Assembly (NCBI RefSeq): GCF_016403105.1
Contig: NZ_CP046155.1
Location: 3,501,906 to 3,565,905 of the forward strand
Length of the DNA: 64,000 nucleotides
DNA from: Leptolyngbya sp. BL0902
GTDB lineage: Bacteria > Cyanobacteriota > Cyanobacteriia > Phormidesmidales > Phormidesmidaceae
Reading direction: 5' to 3'
The notes beneath the pieces are model-generated. The model saw only the letters and a program-made list of their open reading frames with translations. It made no database searches and had not been told where the DNA came from. Below are positions 27,992 to 36,751 of the stretch, in pieces. How positions within the stretch are numbered: position 1 is the first letter of the stretch; each line of letters begins with the position of its first letter. The position numbers were made by a program, and so were the translations under genes.

Positions 27992-28897
27992 CTATCGGGT
28001 GGGATGCACTAGGGGCAAGGCCAGCCGCGCCGCCCCCACCATGCCAGCCCGGTTGCCCAGTTCGGCCACCAACACCTGAAGCCCCTGGCGGGAACTGGGC
28101 AGCACCCGTTCCTCCAGTTCTTGGCGCACGGTGGGCAAAAAGAGATCGGCGGCGGCACTGACCCCACCCCCCAAAATAATCGCCTCCGGGGTGAGGACGT
28201 AGACCAGGCTGGCCAAGCCCGCCCCCAGCCAGCGTCCGTAGGTCTGCCAGAAGGTGATGGCTTCCACATCCCCGGCCTGGGCCTGCTGGTACAGTTCGGC
28301 GGGGGATCGCCCGGTTTGGCGCTGGATAGCCTGAACCGAACAGTATTGCTCTAGGGAACCTCGGTTGCCGCTGTTGCAGGGGGGGCCATCGGGGTTGAGG
28401 GTAATCAGGCCCAGCTCGGCGGCGGTGCCCTGACGGCCCACAAACAGTTCCCCGTTGAGAATAACCGCCCCTCCAACCCCCGTGCCCAGGGTGAGCAGAA
28501 TCAGGTCTTGGAAATTGCGCCCCGCCCCCAGCCAAGCTTCTCCCAATCCGGCACAGTTGGCATCGTTGGCCACCAGGGTGGGCCGTCCGGTTTTGTCCTC
28601 CAGCCAGTCGGCAATGGGCACATCCCTCCAGCCCGCTAGGTTAATCGCCACCCGGGCGATGCGTCCGGCGGCATCCGCAGGGCCAGGGGTGCCTAGGCCA
28701 ATGGCTCCGGCCTCGCGGTGGGGATCCAGTTGGTCGATGGCGACAGCGATGGCGCTGACCACGGCGGCGGGGGTGGCAGGCTGGGGGGTGGGCACCGTCA
28801 GATCGGCGAGGCAATCCCCGCTGACGGTAAAGCGTCCTAATTTGATGGCGGATCCGCCCAAATCAATACCAATGACCTGCTGTGCCGCTGCGCCCAT
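27992..28897 (-). CDS. ROK-family sugar kinase (glucokinase-like)
   Basis: 301 residues from the ATG at 28895-28897, with AGGAGA upstream. ROK signature: 'GIDLGGSAIKLG' at the N-terminus (phosphate binding), 'VANDANCAGLGEAWLG' (catalytic Asp region), 'LTLGTGVGGAVI', and 'CNSGNRGSLEQ'. The last is the position of the usual zinc motif CxCGxxGCxE, with two of its Cys replaced by Ser. It probably phosphorylates glucose with ATP; the true substrate could be another hexose or N-acetyl sugar. Next gene downstream of bciB in convergent orientation; stpA follows on the same strand beyond 164 bp upstream-to-downstream spacing. Confidence 0.85.
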   Translation of the reverse strand: MGAAAQQVIGIDLGGSAIKLGRFTVSGDCLADLTVPTPQPATPAAVVSAIAVAIDQLDPHREAGAIGLGTPGPADAAGRIARVAINLAGWRDVPIADWLEDKTGRPTLVANDANCAGLGEAWLGAGRNFQDLILLTLGTGVGGAVILNGELFVGRQGTAAELGLITLNPDGPPCNSGNRGSLEQYCSVQAIQRQTGRSPAELYQQAQAGDVEAITFWQTYGRWLGAGLASLVYVLTPEAIILGGGVSAAADLFLPTVRQELEERVLPSSRQGLQVLVAELGNRAGMVGAARLALPLVHPTR

Positions 28898-29061
28898 GGT
28901 TGGGGTCTCCTGGTTTGCCAATACTGAGAACAATCAATGCTGATAGTTCACTATACTGGCCTCCCATCCCAAAACAGCCCCTTGGGATGGATCTCCATCT
29001 AGCCGGGGATGCCTTCGACGCCAGCGCCCCATCAGATCACCGGAACCCAGGCGCTTTTGGC

Positions 29062-30366
29062 TCAAGTACTTTGAACGCGCTGCTGGGCGGCGGATTGAAA
29101 GGCGGCGCAGTATTGCCGATGCCCGCCTGGAAAGACCACATTCAGGCGGAGGGGATCGGTGGTGTCGCGGGGATCGCCGGGGCCTTCGAGGACACTGGGC
29201 AGGCCGTTGTGTTGCCCGATTTTCAGCGGTTTCCGGTTCTTTACCTGGCCACCGCTGCTGTCTACATAGGTGACGAGGTTGCCCCGGTGAAAGCGTTTTC
29301 CCAAATCTTGGATGAGCTGCAAAAAGAGGCGATCACTGCCCCCCCGCTGCACCACGGGCTGACCATCTGTGCCCAGGCTCCAGCGGCTGGTGACGGTATC
29401 CCCCACCCCCACTAGGGTCGGCATCCGGGCAGGGTCGAAGTGGGCCTCGGCTAAGGCCAGCAACTCTGGCAGGCTACGGGGAGCCTGACGCACGCTGAAG
29501 CCTTCCCCCAGGGGAAACTCGCCCGTATGCTGGGCATAGTAGCGGTTCAGCAGGGCCAGCACCCCCGCTTCCTTGATGGCCCCTCGCACCATAAACTGAA
29601 AATCTGTGGTGCCCGATTCCGTTTCTGTCCCCGGATCTAGCACCTCCTGGCCATCGGCTCCCCGGCCACGATTGGGGGCATAGTGGACAAAAAAGGACTC
29701 CCCTAGCCCGCGCTGCGCCGCCTGATCCAGCAGGTTCGTCATCAAAGCAGCCATGGCCCGTTGCAGGTCGGCATAGATGGCCCCATCGCGATCTCCCGCC
29801 GCCTGGAGTTGGGCATGAAGCGTATTGAGGTTGACCGTCGGCGAAGCCAGATTATCCAGCACCGAGGCTTCAATACCTTGCTGCATCGCCGCTGCTGCTA
29901 GCAGTCCTGGGCGCTGCTGAAAAAAAGCCCTGAGCCCCGCCCGCATCTGACCGGGCACCGCCGCCAAAAACTCCAGCTCCGCCGCACTCACCCCTGGGTG
30001 GCTCCCTTGGCCCGTTCGTCCTTGCCACTGCACGCCCCCCGCCGCCAGTCCTGGTAGATAGCCTGCGTGGGCCTTGGCCTGATCGTGTCCGCCCCAGGCC
30101 CGCTCCACCAAGGGATTCACGCCCCGCGTTCCCGTATGTTCGCCATTGGTCAGCACATAAAAATGCCCTGCGAAGGCTTGGGTGGCCTGCACGTAGGCTA
30201 GGTCAATCTGCCGATCCAGCGGATCCGCCACCAGCTCCATGCACACCCCATCCAAATCCTGAATGATCAACACATTGGGCGTGGTGGCGAGAAACTGCAC
30301 CCAAGCGCGGTGATCTAAGGACAAAACCTGCTGGTGCAGCGGGACGGAAGTTGCGGAAAACGCCAT
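29062..30366 (-). CDS. stpA: Glucosylglycerol-3-phosphate phosphatase
   Basis: 434 residues. The N-terminal 'IIQDLDGVCMELVADPL' is the HAD-like DxDG motif characteristic of StpA/GgpP. This enzyme dephosphorylates glucosylglycerol phosphate to glucosylglycerol, the compatible solute of moderately salt-tolerant cyanobacteria. Other recognisable parts are 'HFYVLTNGEHTG' (HAD motif II region), 'TTDFQFMVRGAIKEAGVL' and 'MPTLVGVGDTVTSRW' (acidic motif near residue 320). The synthase gene ggpS is not in the window. The ATG at 30364-30366 fits the family start. Transcribed toward the ROK kinase, which could share hexose metabolism, but co-transcription is unproven. Confidence 0.87.
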   Translation of the reverse strand: MAFSATSVPLHQQVLSLDHRAWVQFLATTPNVLIIQDLDGVCMELVADPLDRQIDLAYVQATQAFAGHFYVLTNGEHTGTRGVNPLVERAWGGHDQAKAHAGYLPGLAAGGVQWQGRTGQGSHPGVSAAELEFLAAVPGQMRAGLRAFFQQRPGLLAAAAMQQGIEASVLDNLASPTVNLNTLHAQLQAAGDRDGAIYADLQRAMAALMTNLLDQAAQRGLGESFFVHYAPNRGRGADGQEVLDPGTETESGTTDFQFMVRGAIKEAGVLALLNRYYAQHTGEFPLGEGFSVRQAPRSLPELLALAEAHFDPARMPTLVGVGDTVTSRWSLGTDGQPVVQRGGSDRLFLQLIQDLGKRFHRGNLVTYVDSSGGQVKNRKPLKIGQHNGLPSVLEGPGDPRDTTDPLRLNVVFPGGHRQYCAAFQSAAQQRVQST

Positions 30367-30541
30367 GGAGGTTCAAAGAAAGTAACAGGTTTTCCCAACC
30401 TACCAGGGTGCTTTTTGTCCGCCATCTGGCCCAGGGCTGAAACAGCATCCGTCTAGACTGTGCTGAATACCCTGCTGATGGCTGCTGATGGCTGCTGGTC
30501 GTTGCCCACGGCCTCGGCGCAATCAAGCCGCAGGTTTCAAC

Positions 30542-30586
30542 CGTCAGATCAATCGTCAGATCAATCGGCGTGTTTAGGCGTGTTTA
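30542..30586. repeat. Two adjacent short tandem duplications
   Basis: cgtcagatcaat occurs twice in tandem at 30542-30565, and ggcgtgttta twice at 30567-30586. The second pair includes the stop codon region of the b561-like gene, so its last codons are duplicated into the spacer. Confidence 0.85.
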
Positions 30587-31287
30587 AACAACGGGATAAT
30601 CCAAGCAGCGACGATGCTGACTAAAATTGCGACTTCTAGGGCGATCAGCGCCGTCATGGGCCGAAACCAGGTGGCCCAGGCTCCCTGCTGGGTAGCGGCC
30701 CACCATGTCTTGATCTGCTGGGGCCAATGGGCGGGGCTGTCTTTTTCGCGAAATCGCCAGGTCAGCATGGAGAGCAGCAGCGGCGACCCGCCCACCTTGG
30801 CGCTCATCAACAGATGGAGGGCGATGGCCAGCACCATGATGATCCAGGAAATCAGGTGGGCATAGTACCAGGCGTGATACAGTTCGCCCTCGGGGAGCCA
30901 ATCGGAGCCCATCATTTTGCCGCTGAAGAGGGCAAAGGTGAGGGCCAGCAGGGCTAGGGTATTAGTAATGCGGTTGAGGGTGTACCACCAGGCGGGTTTG
31001 CCGACCTGGGCCAGCTTTTGCAGGGTGTCGGGCTGCACCAGGCGGCGCTGGCCCGGACGACAGGCATAGACCACAAAGGCGGGAAAAATCAGCAGCGTCC
31101 ACATCCCAAAGGTGCCGTGGATGCTTTCAATTTCGGGAAACTTGGGTAAAGGAATCCCACCCCAGCGACCATCGTAGGTGTCGTAGGTCCAGTAGGCGGA
31201 GAGGATTGCGCCGATCAGACACAGCCCGGTGAGGCCATGCAAAACCCGCAGCAGCAAGGGTTGGTAGGGAGCAGAGGATTTTGCCAT
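30574..31287 (-). CDS. Four-helix membrane protein, cytochrome b561/DUF4079-like
   Basis: 237 residues with four main hydrophobic helices: 'VLHGLTGLCLIGAILSAY', 'IHGTFGMWTLLIFPAFVVYA', 'TNTLALLALTFALFSG' and 'AHLISWIIMVLAIALHLLMS', plus a C-terminal anchor 'ALIALEVAILVSIVAAWII'. Histidines within helices (near residues 17, 57, 143 and 158) could ligate haem b, as in the b561/Ni-Fe hydrogenase b-type cytochromes. It may be an electron carrier in the thylakoid or plasma membrane; haem binding is inference. The minus-strand gene stands alone, with stpA next downstream. Confidence 0.7.
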   Translation of the reverse strand: MAKSSAPYQPLLLRVLHGLTGLCLIGAILSAYWTYDTYDGRWGGIPLPKFPEIESIHGTFGMWTLLIFPAFVVYACRPGQRRLVQPDTLQKLAQVGKPAWWYTLNRITNTLALLALTFALFSGKMMGSDWLPEGELYHAWYYAHLISWIIMVLAIALHLLMSAKVGGSPLLLSMLTWRFREKDSPAHWPQQIKTWWAATQQGAWATWFRPMTALIALEVAILVSIVAAWIIPLFKHA

Positions 31288-31388
31288 GGGGAGTTGTCAC
31301 ACGATAAGAATCCACAAATAATCAGACACCACCAGCGAGACTCTGGTAGCGAGAATCCGCAAGCGATGACCACAAGGTTCTAAAAGTC

Positions 31389-32402
31389 CTATTTTAGAGA
31401 TTCCAGTTCGATCTGTTGGGCGGTGGCTTGGCGCACGGCCTGGAGGGCGCGTTGCACCACCTCCACTCCGGCGTCGGGTTTGCAGGACTCTTCGGTGAGG
31501 AGGCGTTTCCACTGGCGGCTGCCCGGTTGTCCGGCAAACAGCATCAGCAGGTGGCGGGTAATTTTGTTCAGCTTCAGCCCTCGGCTCGTCCAGTGGTCGA
31601 TGTAGGGCAGCAGGGTTTCGGCCACCTCAAAGCGGGTCAGGGGCGCGTCACTGACCCCAAAGAACCGCCGATCCACCTCGGCAAACAGGTAGGGATGATC
31701 GTAGGCAGCGCGGCCAATCATCACCCCGTCCACCGGGCCAAGCTGGGCGGCAACCTGGTCGAGGGTGACAAAGCCGCCGTTGATTTCAATCCACAAATGG
31801 GGAAAATCCTGCTTGAGGCGGTGGACATCGCCGTAGCGCAGGGGTGGCACGGTGCGGTTGTCTTTGGGGCTGAGTCCTTGCAACCAGGCCTTACGGGCAT
31901 GGACGGTGAAGTGCCGACATCCGGTTTGGGCCACGGTGTCCACAAACGTCACCATGTCTTCGTAGCGATCCAGGTCGTCCACGCCAATGCGGTGTTTGAC
32001 GCTGACAGGCAGCGGACTTGCCGCCCGCATTGCCGCCACGGCCTCGGCCACCCGCTGGGGCTGGGTCATCAAACAGGCCCCAAAGTTGCCGCTTTGCACC
32101 CGGTCGCTGGGGCAGCCCACATTGAGGTTGATGGCGTCGTAGCCAAAGTCCGCCGCCGCCCGCGTGGCCTCCACCAGCAGGGCCGGATCATCGCCCCCCA
32201 CCTGCAACACCAGGGGCCGCTCATCGGCGGTGAACCCCAGCAAATGATCGCGGTTGCCGTAGCGAATGGCCTGGGCCGTCACCATCTCGGTATACAGCAG
32301 CGTGCGACGGCTAATCTGCCGCATAAAGTAGCGATAGTGCCGATCCGTGCGATCCATCATTGGCGCAAGGCTGAGGGGCACCTCAAGGGTGGCGTTAGTC
32401 AT
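31389..32402 (-). CDS. dusA: tRNA-dihydrouridine(20/20a) synthase
   Basis: 337 residues. It is an FMN TIM-barrel enzyme that reduces U20/U20a in the tRNA D-loop with NADPH. Family marks: 'LAPMMDRTDRHYRYFMR' at the N-terminus, 'LQVGGDDP', the conserved Cys segment 'NLNVGCPSDRVQSGNFGAC', 'VKHRIGVDD', 'FTVHARKAWLQGLSPK', 'EINGGF' and 'GVMIGRAAYDHP'. The DusA-specific N-terminus ('HYRYF') separates it from DusB and DusC. The ATG at 32400-32402 fits. Upstream lies a dispersed palindromic repeat. Confidence 0.95.
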   Translation of the reverse strand: MTNATLEVPLSLAPMMDRTDRHYRYFMRQISRRTLLYTEMVTAQAIRYGNRDHLLGFTADERPLVLQVGGDDPALLVEATRAAADFGYDAINLNVGCPSDRVQSGNFGACLMTQPQRVAEAVAAMRAASPLPVSVKHRIGVDDLDRYEDMVTFVDTVAQTGCRHFTVHARKAWLQGLSPKDNRTVPPLRYGDVHRLKQDFPHLWIEINGGFVTLDQVAAQLGPVDGVMIGRAAYDHPYLFAEVDRRFFGVSDAPLTRFEVAETLLPYIDHWTSRGLKLNKITRHLLMLFAGQPGSRQWKRLLTEESCKPDAGVEVVQRALQAVRQATAQQIELESLK

Positions 32403-32420
32403 GGCAGAATGGGTTTCTCC

Positions 32421-32463
32421 GACTCCCCTCTCCCGTCCTGGAAGAGGGGCTGGGGGTGAGGGT
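32421..32463. repeat. Dispersed palindromic repeat (ctctccc...gagaggggctgggggtgag type)
   Basis: A GC-rich hairpin (cccctctcc at about 32425 against ggaagagggg ending at 32449) followed by ctgggggtgaggg, in the spacer between dusA and ftsH. A related copy is at 43797-43865. Similar elements are known to be scattered in many cyanobacterial genomes. Confidence 0.6.
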
Positions 32464-32508
32464 CAAAAGAATATTGTGTTCTACCGAGTCTAGCATCCGA
32501 GCCTTGGC

Positions 32509-34407
32509 CTAGGCCGTGGTTAGGGGAGCACCGTTGAAGAACTGGGCTTCGGCGGCGGGGATTTGCACCTGTTTGAGCTGTGCCCGAAGAACGTCGCCCT
32601 CGATGACTTCCGATTCCAGCAGTTGCTGGGCCAGGGCTTCCAGCAGGTCGCGGTTGTGGCTCAGCACGCTGAGGGCATACTGATGGCCCGCTTCCACCAG
32701 GCTCTTTACCTCCTCGTCAATGGCCTTGGCAGTGTCTTCGCTGATGGGGCGACGGGCATTGCCCATGCCGTTATCCAGAAACAGGTTGCGCTGGGCGCGG
32801 TCGTAGGCCAGGGGGCCAAGCACCTGGCTCATGCCGTAGGACGTGACCATTTGTTCGGCCAGATCCGTGGCCCGTTGCAGGTCGTTGGCGGCTCCGGTGG
32901 TGATGTGGCCAAAGATGATTTCCTCCGCCGAACGGCCCCCCAGCAGGGTAGCAATCTGGCCCTTCAGTTCGGCCTCATCCCGCAGGAAGCGATCCTCGGT
33001 GGGCAGTTGCAGGGTGTAGCCCAGGGCCGCCATGCCGCGAGGCACGATGGAGATTTTTTCCACCTCGTCGGTTCCGGGCACCACCGCCCCCACCAGGGCA
33101 TGGCCCACTTCGTGGTAGGCGACAATTTCCTTTTCCTTGTCGTTGAGGACGCGGCTTTTTTTCTCTAGTCCGGCGACGACCCGCTCAATGGCTTCGGCAA
33201 AATCCTGCTGCTCCACGTGGCCACTGTTGCGGCGGGCGGCGAGCAGGGCGGCTTCGTTGACCAAGTTGGCTAGGTCGGCCCCGGCAAAGCCCGGAGTGCG
33301 GGTAGCGATCTGCTTCAGATCCACCGTTTCCGCCAGCTTCACATCCTTGGCGTGGATGTTGAGGATGGCCTCACGCCCCTTGAGATCGGGACGGTCTACC
33401 AACACCTGACGGTCAAACCGACCGGGACGCAGCAGCGCGGGGTCGAGGGTTTCGGGTCGGTTCGTTGCCGCTAGGACGATCACCGTGGTATCCCCTGCCT
33501 CAAAGCCGTCCATTTCCGTCAGCAGTTGGTTGAGGGTTTGTTCGCGCTCGTCGTTGCCGCCATAGAAACTGCTAGATGCACGGGATTTGCCGATGGCATC
33601 GAGTTCGTCAATAAAAATGATGCAGGGCGCTTGTTTTTTCGCCTGGTCAAACAGGTCGCGCACGCGGGAAGACCCCACCCCCACAAACAACTCCACAAAT
33701 TCCGAGCCGGAAATGCTGAAGAAGGGTACTCCGGCCTCTCCAGCAACGGCCTTGGCCATCAGGGTTTTGCCCGTTCCCGGTGGGCCAATCAGCAGCACCC
33801 CCTTGGGAATTTTGGCCCCCAAATCGGTGAAGCGCTTAGGGGTTTTCAAAAAGTCCACAATTTCCACCAGTTCGGCCTTGGCTTCTTCCACCCCGGCCAC
33901 ATCGTCGAAGGTGATTTTGCCGTTTTCCCCCTCCACATACACCTTGGCCTTGCTCTTGCCGATGGACAGCGCCCCCTGGGGGCCACCACTGCCCCGCGCC
34001 AGGAAAAAGCGCCACACCGCAATGAAGATAATCGGCGGAATCACCCAGCTCAGCAAACTGCTAAACCACTGGCCCTTTGGCGGCGGCACAGCGGCAAATT
34101 CTACGCCGTTGTCTTCCAATCGCTGGGGCAGTTGCAGGTCAAAAATGGGCGTGGTGACGTAGACCTCACCGGGCTGGCCCTCGGCATCCTTAAGCTGATA
34201 GCGAATTTCGTTTTGCCCCACCGAGGCCCGCAGCACTTCCTGATCCTGCACCCGATGGATGAACATGCTGTAGGGTTCCTTGGCAATCTGGGAGCCAAAC
34301 AGGCTAGGAGCCAGCAAGTTTAGCAGCAGAAATCCGGTGGCGACCCACAGTAGAACATTGGCAATCGTCCGAGGCCGACTGGGCTGGGGATCTTTGTTGA
34401 CAGGCAT
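32509..34407 (-). CDS. ftsH: ATP-dependent membrane zinc metalloprotease FtsH
   Basis: 632 residues. Two N-terminal membrane segments ('[19 protein letters not shown]' at about 15-33 and '[20 protein letters not shown]' at about 120-138) flank a lumen- or periplasm-side domain. The AAA module has Walker A 'GPPGTGKT', Walker B '[11 protein letters not shown]', pore loop '[16 protein letters not shown]' and the second region of homology '[17 protein letters not shown]'. The zinc protease site is 'HEVGH' near residue 430. Cyanobacterial FtsH complexes degrade photodamaged D1 and other membrane proteins; which of the four paralogues this is cannot be fixed from the sequence alone. Gene stands alone. 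Confidence 0.96.
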   Translation of the reverse strand: MPVNKDPQPSRPRTIANVLLWVATGFLLLNLLAPSLFGSQIAKEPYSMFIHRVQDQEVLRASVGQNEIRYQLKDAEGQPGEVYVTTPIFDLQLPQRLEDNGVEFAAVPPPKGQWFSSLLSWVIPPIIFIAVWRFFLARGSGGPQGALSIGKSKAKVYVEGENGKITFDDVAGVEEAKAELVEIVDFLKTPKRFTDLGAKIPKGVLLIGPPGTGKTLMAKAVAGEAGVPFFSISGSEFVELFVGVGSSRVRDLFDQAKKQAPCIIFIDELDAIGKSRASSSFYGGNDEREQTLNQLLTEMDGFEAGDTTVIVLAATNRPETLDPALLRPGRFDRQVLVDRPDLKGREAILNIHAKDVKLAETVDLKQIATRTPGFAGADLANLVNEAALLAARRNSGHVEQQDFAEAIERVVAGLEKKSRVLNDKEKEIVAYHEVGHALVGAVVPGTDEVEKISIVPRGMAALGYTLQLPTEDRFLRDEAELKGQIATLLGGRSAEEIIFGHITTGAANDLQRATDLAEQMVTSYGMSQVLGPLAYDRAQRNLFLDNGMGNARRPISEDTAKAIDEEVKSLVEAGHQYALSVLSHNRDLLEALAQQLLESEVIEGDVLRAQLKQVQIPAAEAQFFNGAPLTTA

Positions 34408-34697
34408 GGTGATTCATCTCAAAAGAGCAAGGACAGGGGCGGTGGAGGACACCCAACTGTTCTGAAAATCAGCATAGTGGAGGGCTAGGGCGTTTTGTAG
34501 GGAGGGAAATCCGCCCTGCTTAGCTACTGCCAAGCCATGGTTTACCCTAGGTATCTCGTCTCTAATCCGCATCACGCCTCTCAATTGGGCCAGCGCCAGG
34601 AGCAAGCTCTCCTCGACCTACGGTAAGAACGCACAGGCCAGATTGGTTTCACCCTATTGCTCGATAGCTTGATTCCTCGGTAGGCTCAGGGTATCCA

Positions 34698-35576
34698 TCA
34701 ACGATTGGTTAAAATCACGCCCAGAATCACCAGCAGCCCCCCCAGCAGCAGCGAGGGCGAAGGGATTTCGTTGAGCATTACCGCCGCCAACAGAATGGCA
34801 AACACGGGCACTAGGTTAATGAATACCCCTGCCCTAGCGGGGCCAAGCTGACGCAGACCATCGTAGTACCAGCTAAACCCCACGGCGGATCCCAACACGC
34901 CCAGGTAGAGGATGCTGGCCCAGGCCGTGAGGCTGGCGGTGGGGATCACTGTTAAAAGACCATCGGCTAAGGCTGGCCCCAGCAGCATCAAGGCCCCCGC
35001 CCCACAGGCGTAGGTCGTGGCCGCAAAGGGGGAAAGGGACTGCATCACCCGCTTGCCCAGCAGAGTATAGATCATCCAACTCACCACACAGCCGAGGATC
35101 AGCAGTTCCCCCCGCCCCACCTCGCCGCGCACCAGGGCCAAGGGGTTGCCGCCGCTAATCACCACCCCCGCCCCCAGCAGCGAGAGGCCGATCCCCAGCC
35201 CTTTTCGTGGCGTGATGGAGTCTTTCAAAAACAACGCCGCCCCTAGGGCAATGGCTACCGGGTTGAGGGCAATGATCAGCGCCGCCCGTCCGGCTTCAAC
35301 GGTTTGTAGGCCCGAAAAGAAGAAGACATTGTAGGCAAAAATCCCCGTTAGGCCCAGCCCCAAAATCGGCCACCACAGGTACTTGGGCGGACGAGACAAC
35401 GCCCCTTCTACCGCATAGGTCAGCGCCACCAGGGCCAGCGTGGCCACCGCAAACCGACAAAACGCCGCCGCAAAGGCTCCCATCTCCTGCGCCACCAGCC
35501 GCCCAGCGATGAAGGTGCCGCCCCACAGGGCCATGGTCAGCAGCAGCTTTAGGTAAATCCATGGCAGCGGGGGCAT
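34698..35576 (-). CDS. EamA-family (DMT) transporter
   Basis: 292 residues from the ATG at 35574-35576. Ten hydrophobic helices in two EamA repeats: the first begins 'LLLTMALWGGTFIAGRLVAQ' (GGTF signature), the second 'GELLILGCVVSWMIYTLLG' with 'AWASILYLGVLGSAVGFSWYY'. This is the drug/metabolite transporter type of plasma membrane exporters for metabolites or amino acids. Substrate unknown. Divergent from the GNAT gene with about 95 bp between starts. Confidence 0.9.
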   Translation of the reverse strand: MPPLPWIYLKLLLTMALWGGTFIAGRLVAQEMGAFAAAFCRFAVATLALVALTYAVEGALSRPPKYLWWPILGLGLTGIFAYNVFFFSGLQTVEAGRAALIIALNPVAIALGAALFLKDSITPRKGLGIGLSLLGAGVVISGGNPLALVRGEVGRGELLILGCVVSWMIYTLLGKRVMQSLSPFAATTYACGAGALMLLGPALADGLLTVIPTASLTAWASILYLGVLGSAVGFSWYYDGLRQLGPARAGVFINLVPVFAILLAAVMLNEIPSPSLLLGGLLVILGVILTNR

Positions 35577-35671
35577 GGCGACATTTAGCCTCAATGAAGA
35601 ATCGCAATGGTTTCAGGAATCGGGCGGCGGGTGTTGTAGCGACCGAGAAGAACGTCCATTATGCCCTGTGG

Positions 35672-36751
35672 ATGGATGCCATCATGCCCCTTGCGCTGCC
35701 GCTACTCACCACTAGACCCGAACTAGGACAGGCCGACTTACCCACCCTAGTGGCCTTTTATGAAGCCTGCGAACAGGCCGATCCCCGCGACCATGCCCCC
35801 ACCCTAGATCAACTTCAGCATCGGCTGGATCACCCGCCCCCCGGTGGTCGGCACCGTCGGCAGTATTGGGAAACGGCGGACGGACAACTGGTGGGCGTGG
35901 TCAACCTGTGGATGACTGATCCCAGAACAGATATTCCTCCAGAGCCGTCCTTGCCCGCCTCTTTCGCCCCTCCTACATCTCAGGAAAAGTCAGCGTTAGG
36001 CCCCTATCCGCCCGTGGTGAATGGCCATTTGGGCATCATGGTGCATCCCAGCTACCGCCATCAGGGTTTGGAATCGACCTTGCTCGACTGGGCTGAGAAT
36101 TTTGTGCAAACCTACGGGCAAACCACCCAACGGGATGGCCCTATTCCGGTTTATCTGCGGGCAACGGTTGCTCAAGATCGCACGGTAGAGCAGGAGAGCT
36201 ATGGGGCGCATGGGTTTCAGATGGTGCGTTGTTTTCAAACGCTTCAGCGATCCCTCCTCCTCCCGGTGGATGCCCCATCGTGGCCAGCGGGCTTTGGCAT
36301 GCAGCGGGCGGATACCGTTCAGGTCGAGGACTGGGTGGCGCTGTTCAACGACGCCTTTGTGGATCACTGGCGCTTTGTGCCCCTCACCGTGGCTCAGCAT
36401 CAGCATCGACGGCAAAGCCCCACCTACCAGCCCGATTTGGACTGGGTGGCCGTGGCCGCAGACGGCACCCTGGTAGGGTTCTGCACCGCCCACATCCCCT
36501 ACGAAGACAATGCCCGCCACCATCGCCAAGAGGGCGAAATTACGCTGCTGGGCACCCGTCGCGGCTACCGTCGGCAAGGATTAGCGCGGGCCATGCTGCT
36601 CTATGGGTTGCAGCAGCTTCAAGCGGCGGGCCTCGATACGGTGATGATCGGCGTAGACCGAGATAACCCCAACCAGGCCAAAGCCCTCTACGAATCCCTG
36701 GGCTTTGGCCTCAAAGAGAGCTGGCTGAACTATTTCAAGGTGTTCACCTGA
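35672..36751 (+). CDS. Tandem GNAT N-acetyltransferase
   Basis: 359 residues from the ATG at 35672 (ATG at 35684 is an alternative). Two GNAT folds: the N-terminal one has 'GHLGIMVHPSYRHQGLESTLL' as its acetyl-CoA loop, in which the usual R/Q-x-x-G-x-G/A is weakly kept; the C-terminal one has a good loop 'GTRRGYRRQGLARAMLL' and 'NPNQAKALYESLGF'. The organisation recalls MshD (mycothiol synthase) and other double GNATs, but cyanobacteria do not make mycothiol, so the substrate is unknown. Its last 22 bp overlap the 3' end of hypB on the other strand. Confidence 0.85.
   Translation: MDAIMPLALPLLTTRPELGQADLPTLVAFYEACEQADPRDHAPTLDQLQHRLDHPPPGGRHRRQYWETADGQLVGVVNLWMTDPRTDIPPEPSLPASFAPPTSQEKSALGPYPPVVNGHLGIMVHPSYRHQGLESTLLDWAENFVQTYGQTTQRDGPIPVYLRATVAQDRTVEQESYGAHGFQMVRCFQTLQRSLLLPVDAPSWPAGFGMQRADTVQVEDWVALFNDAFVDHWRFVPLTVAQHQHRRQSPTYQPDLDWVAVAADGTLVGFCTAHIPYEDNARHHRQEGEITLLGTRRGYRRQGLARAMLLYGLQQLQAAGLDTVMIGVDRDNPNQAKALYESLGFGLKESWLNYFKVFT

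Noticed and set aside
31416-32459. 347-codon frame antisense to dusA
   Set aside because: dusA on the other strand has clear motifs; this frame has none.
33526-34323. 265-codon frame antisense to ftsH
   Set aside because: No motifs, His/Gly-rich; ftsH is certain.
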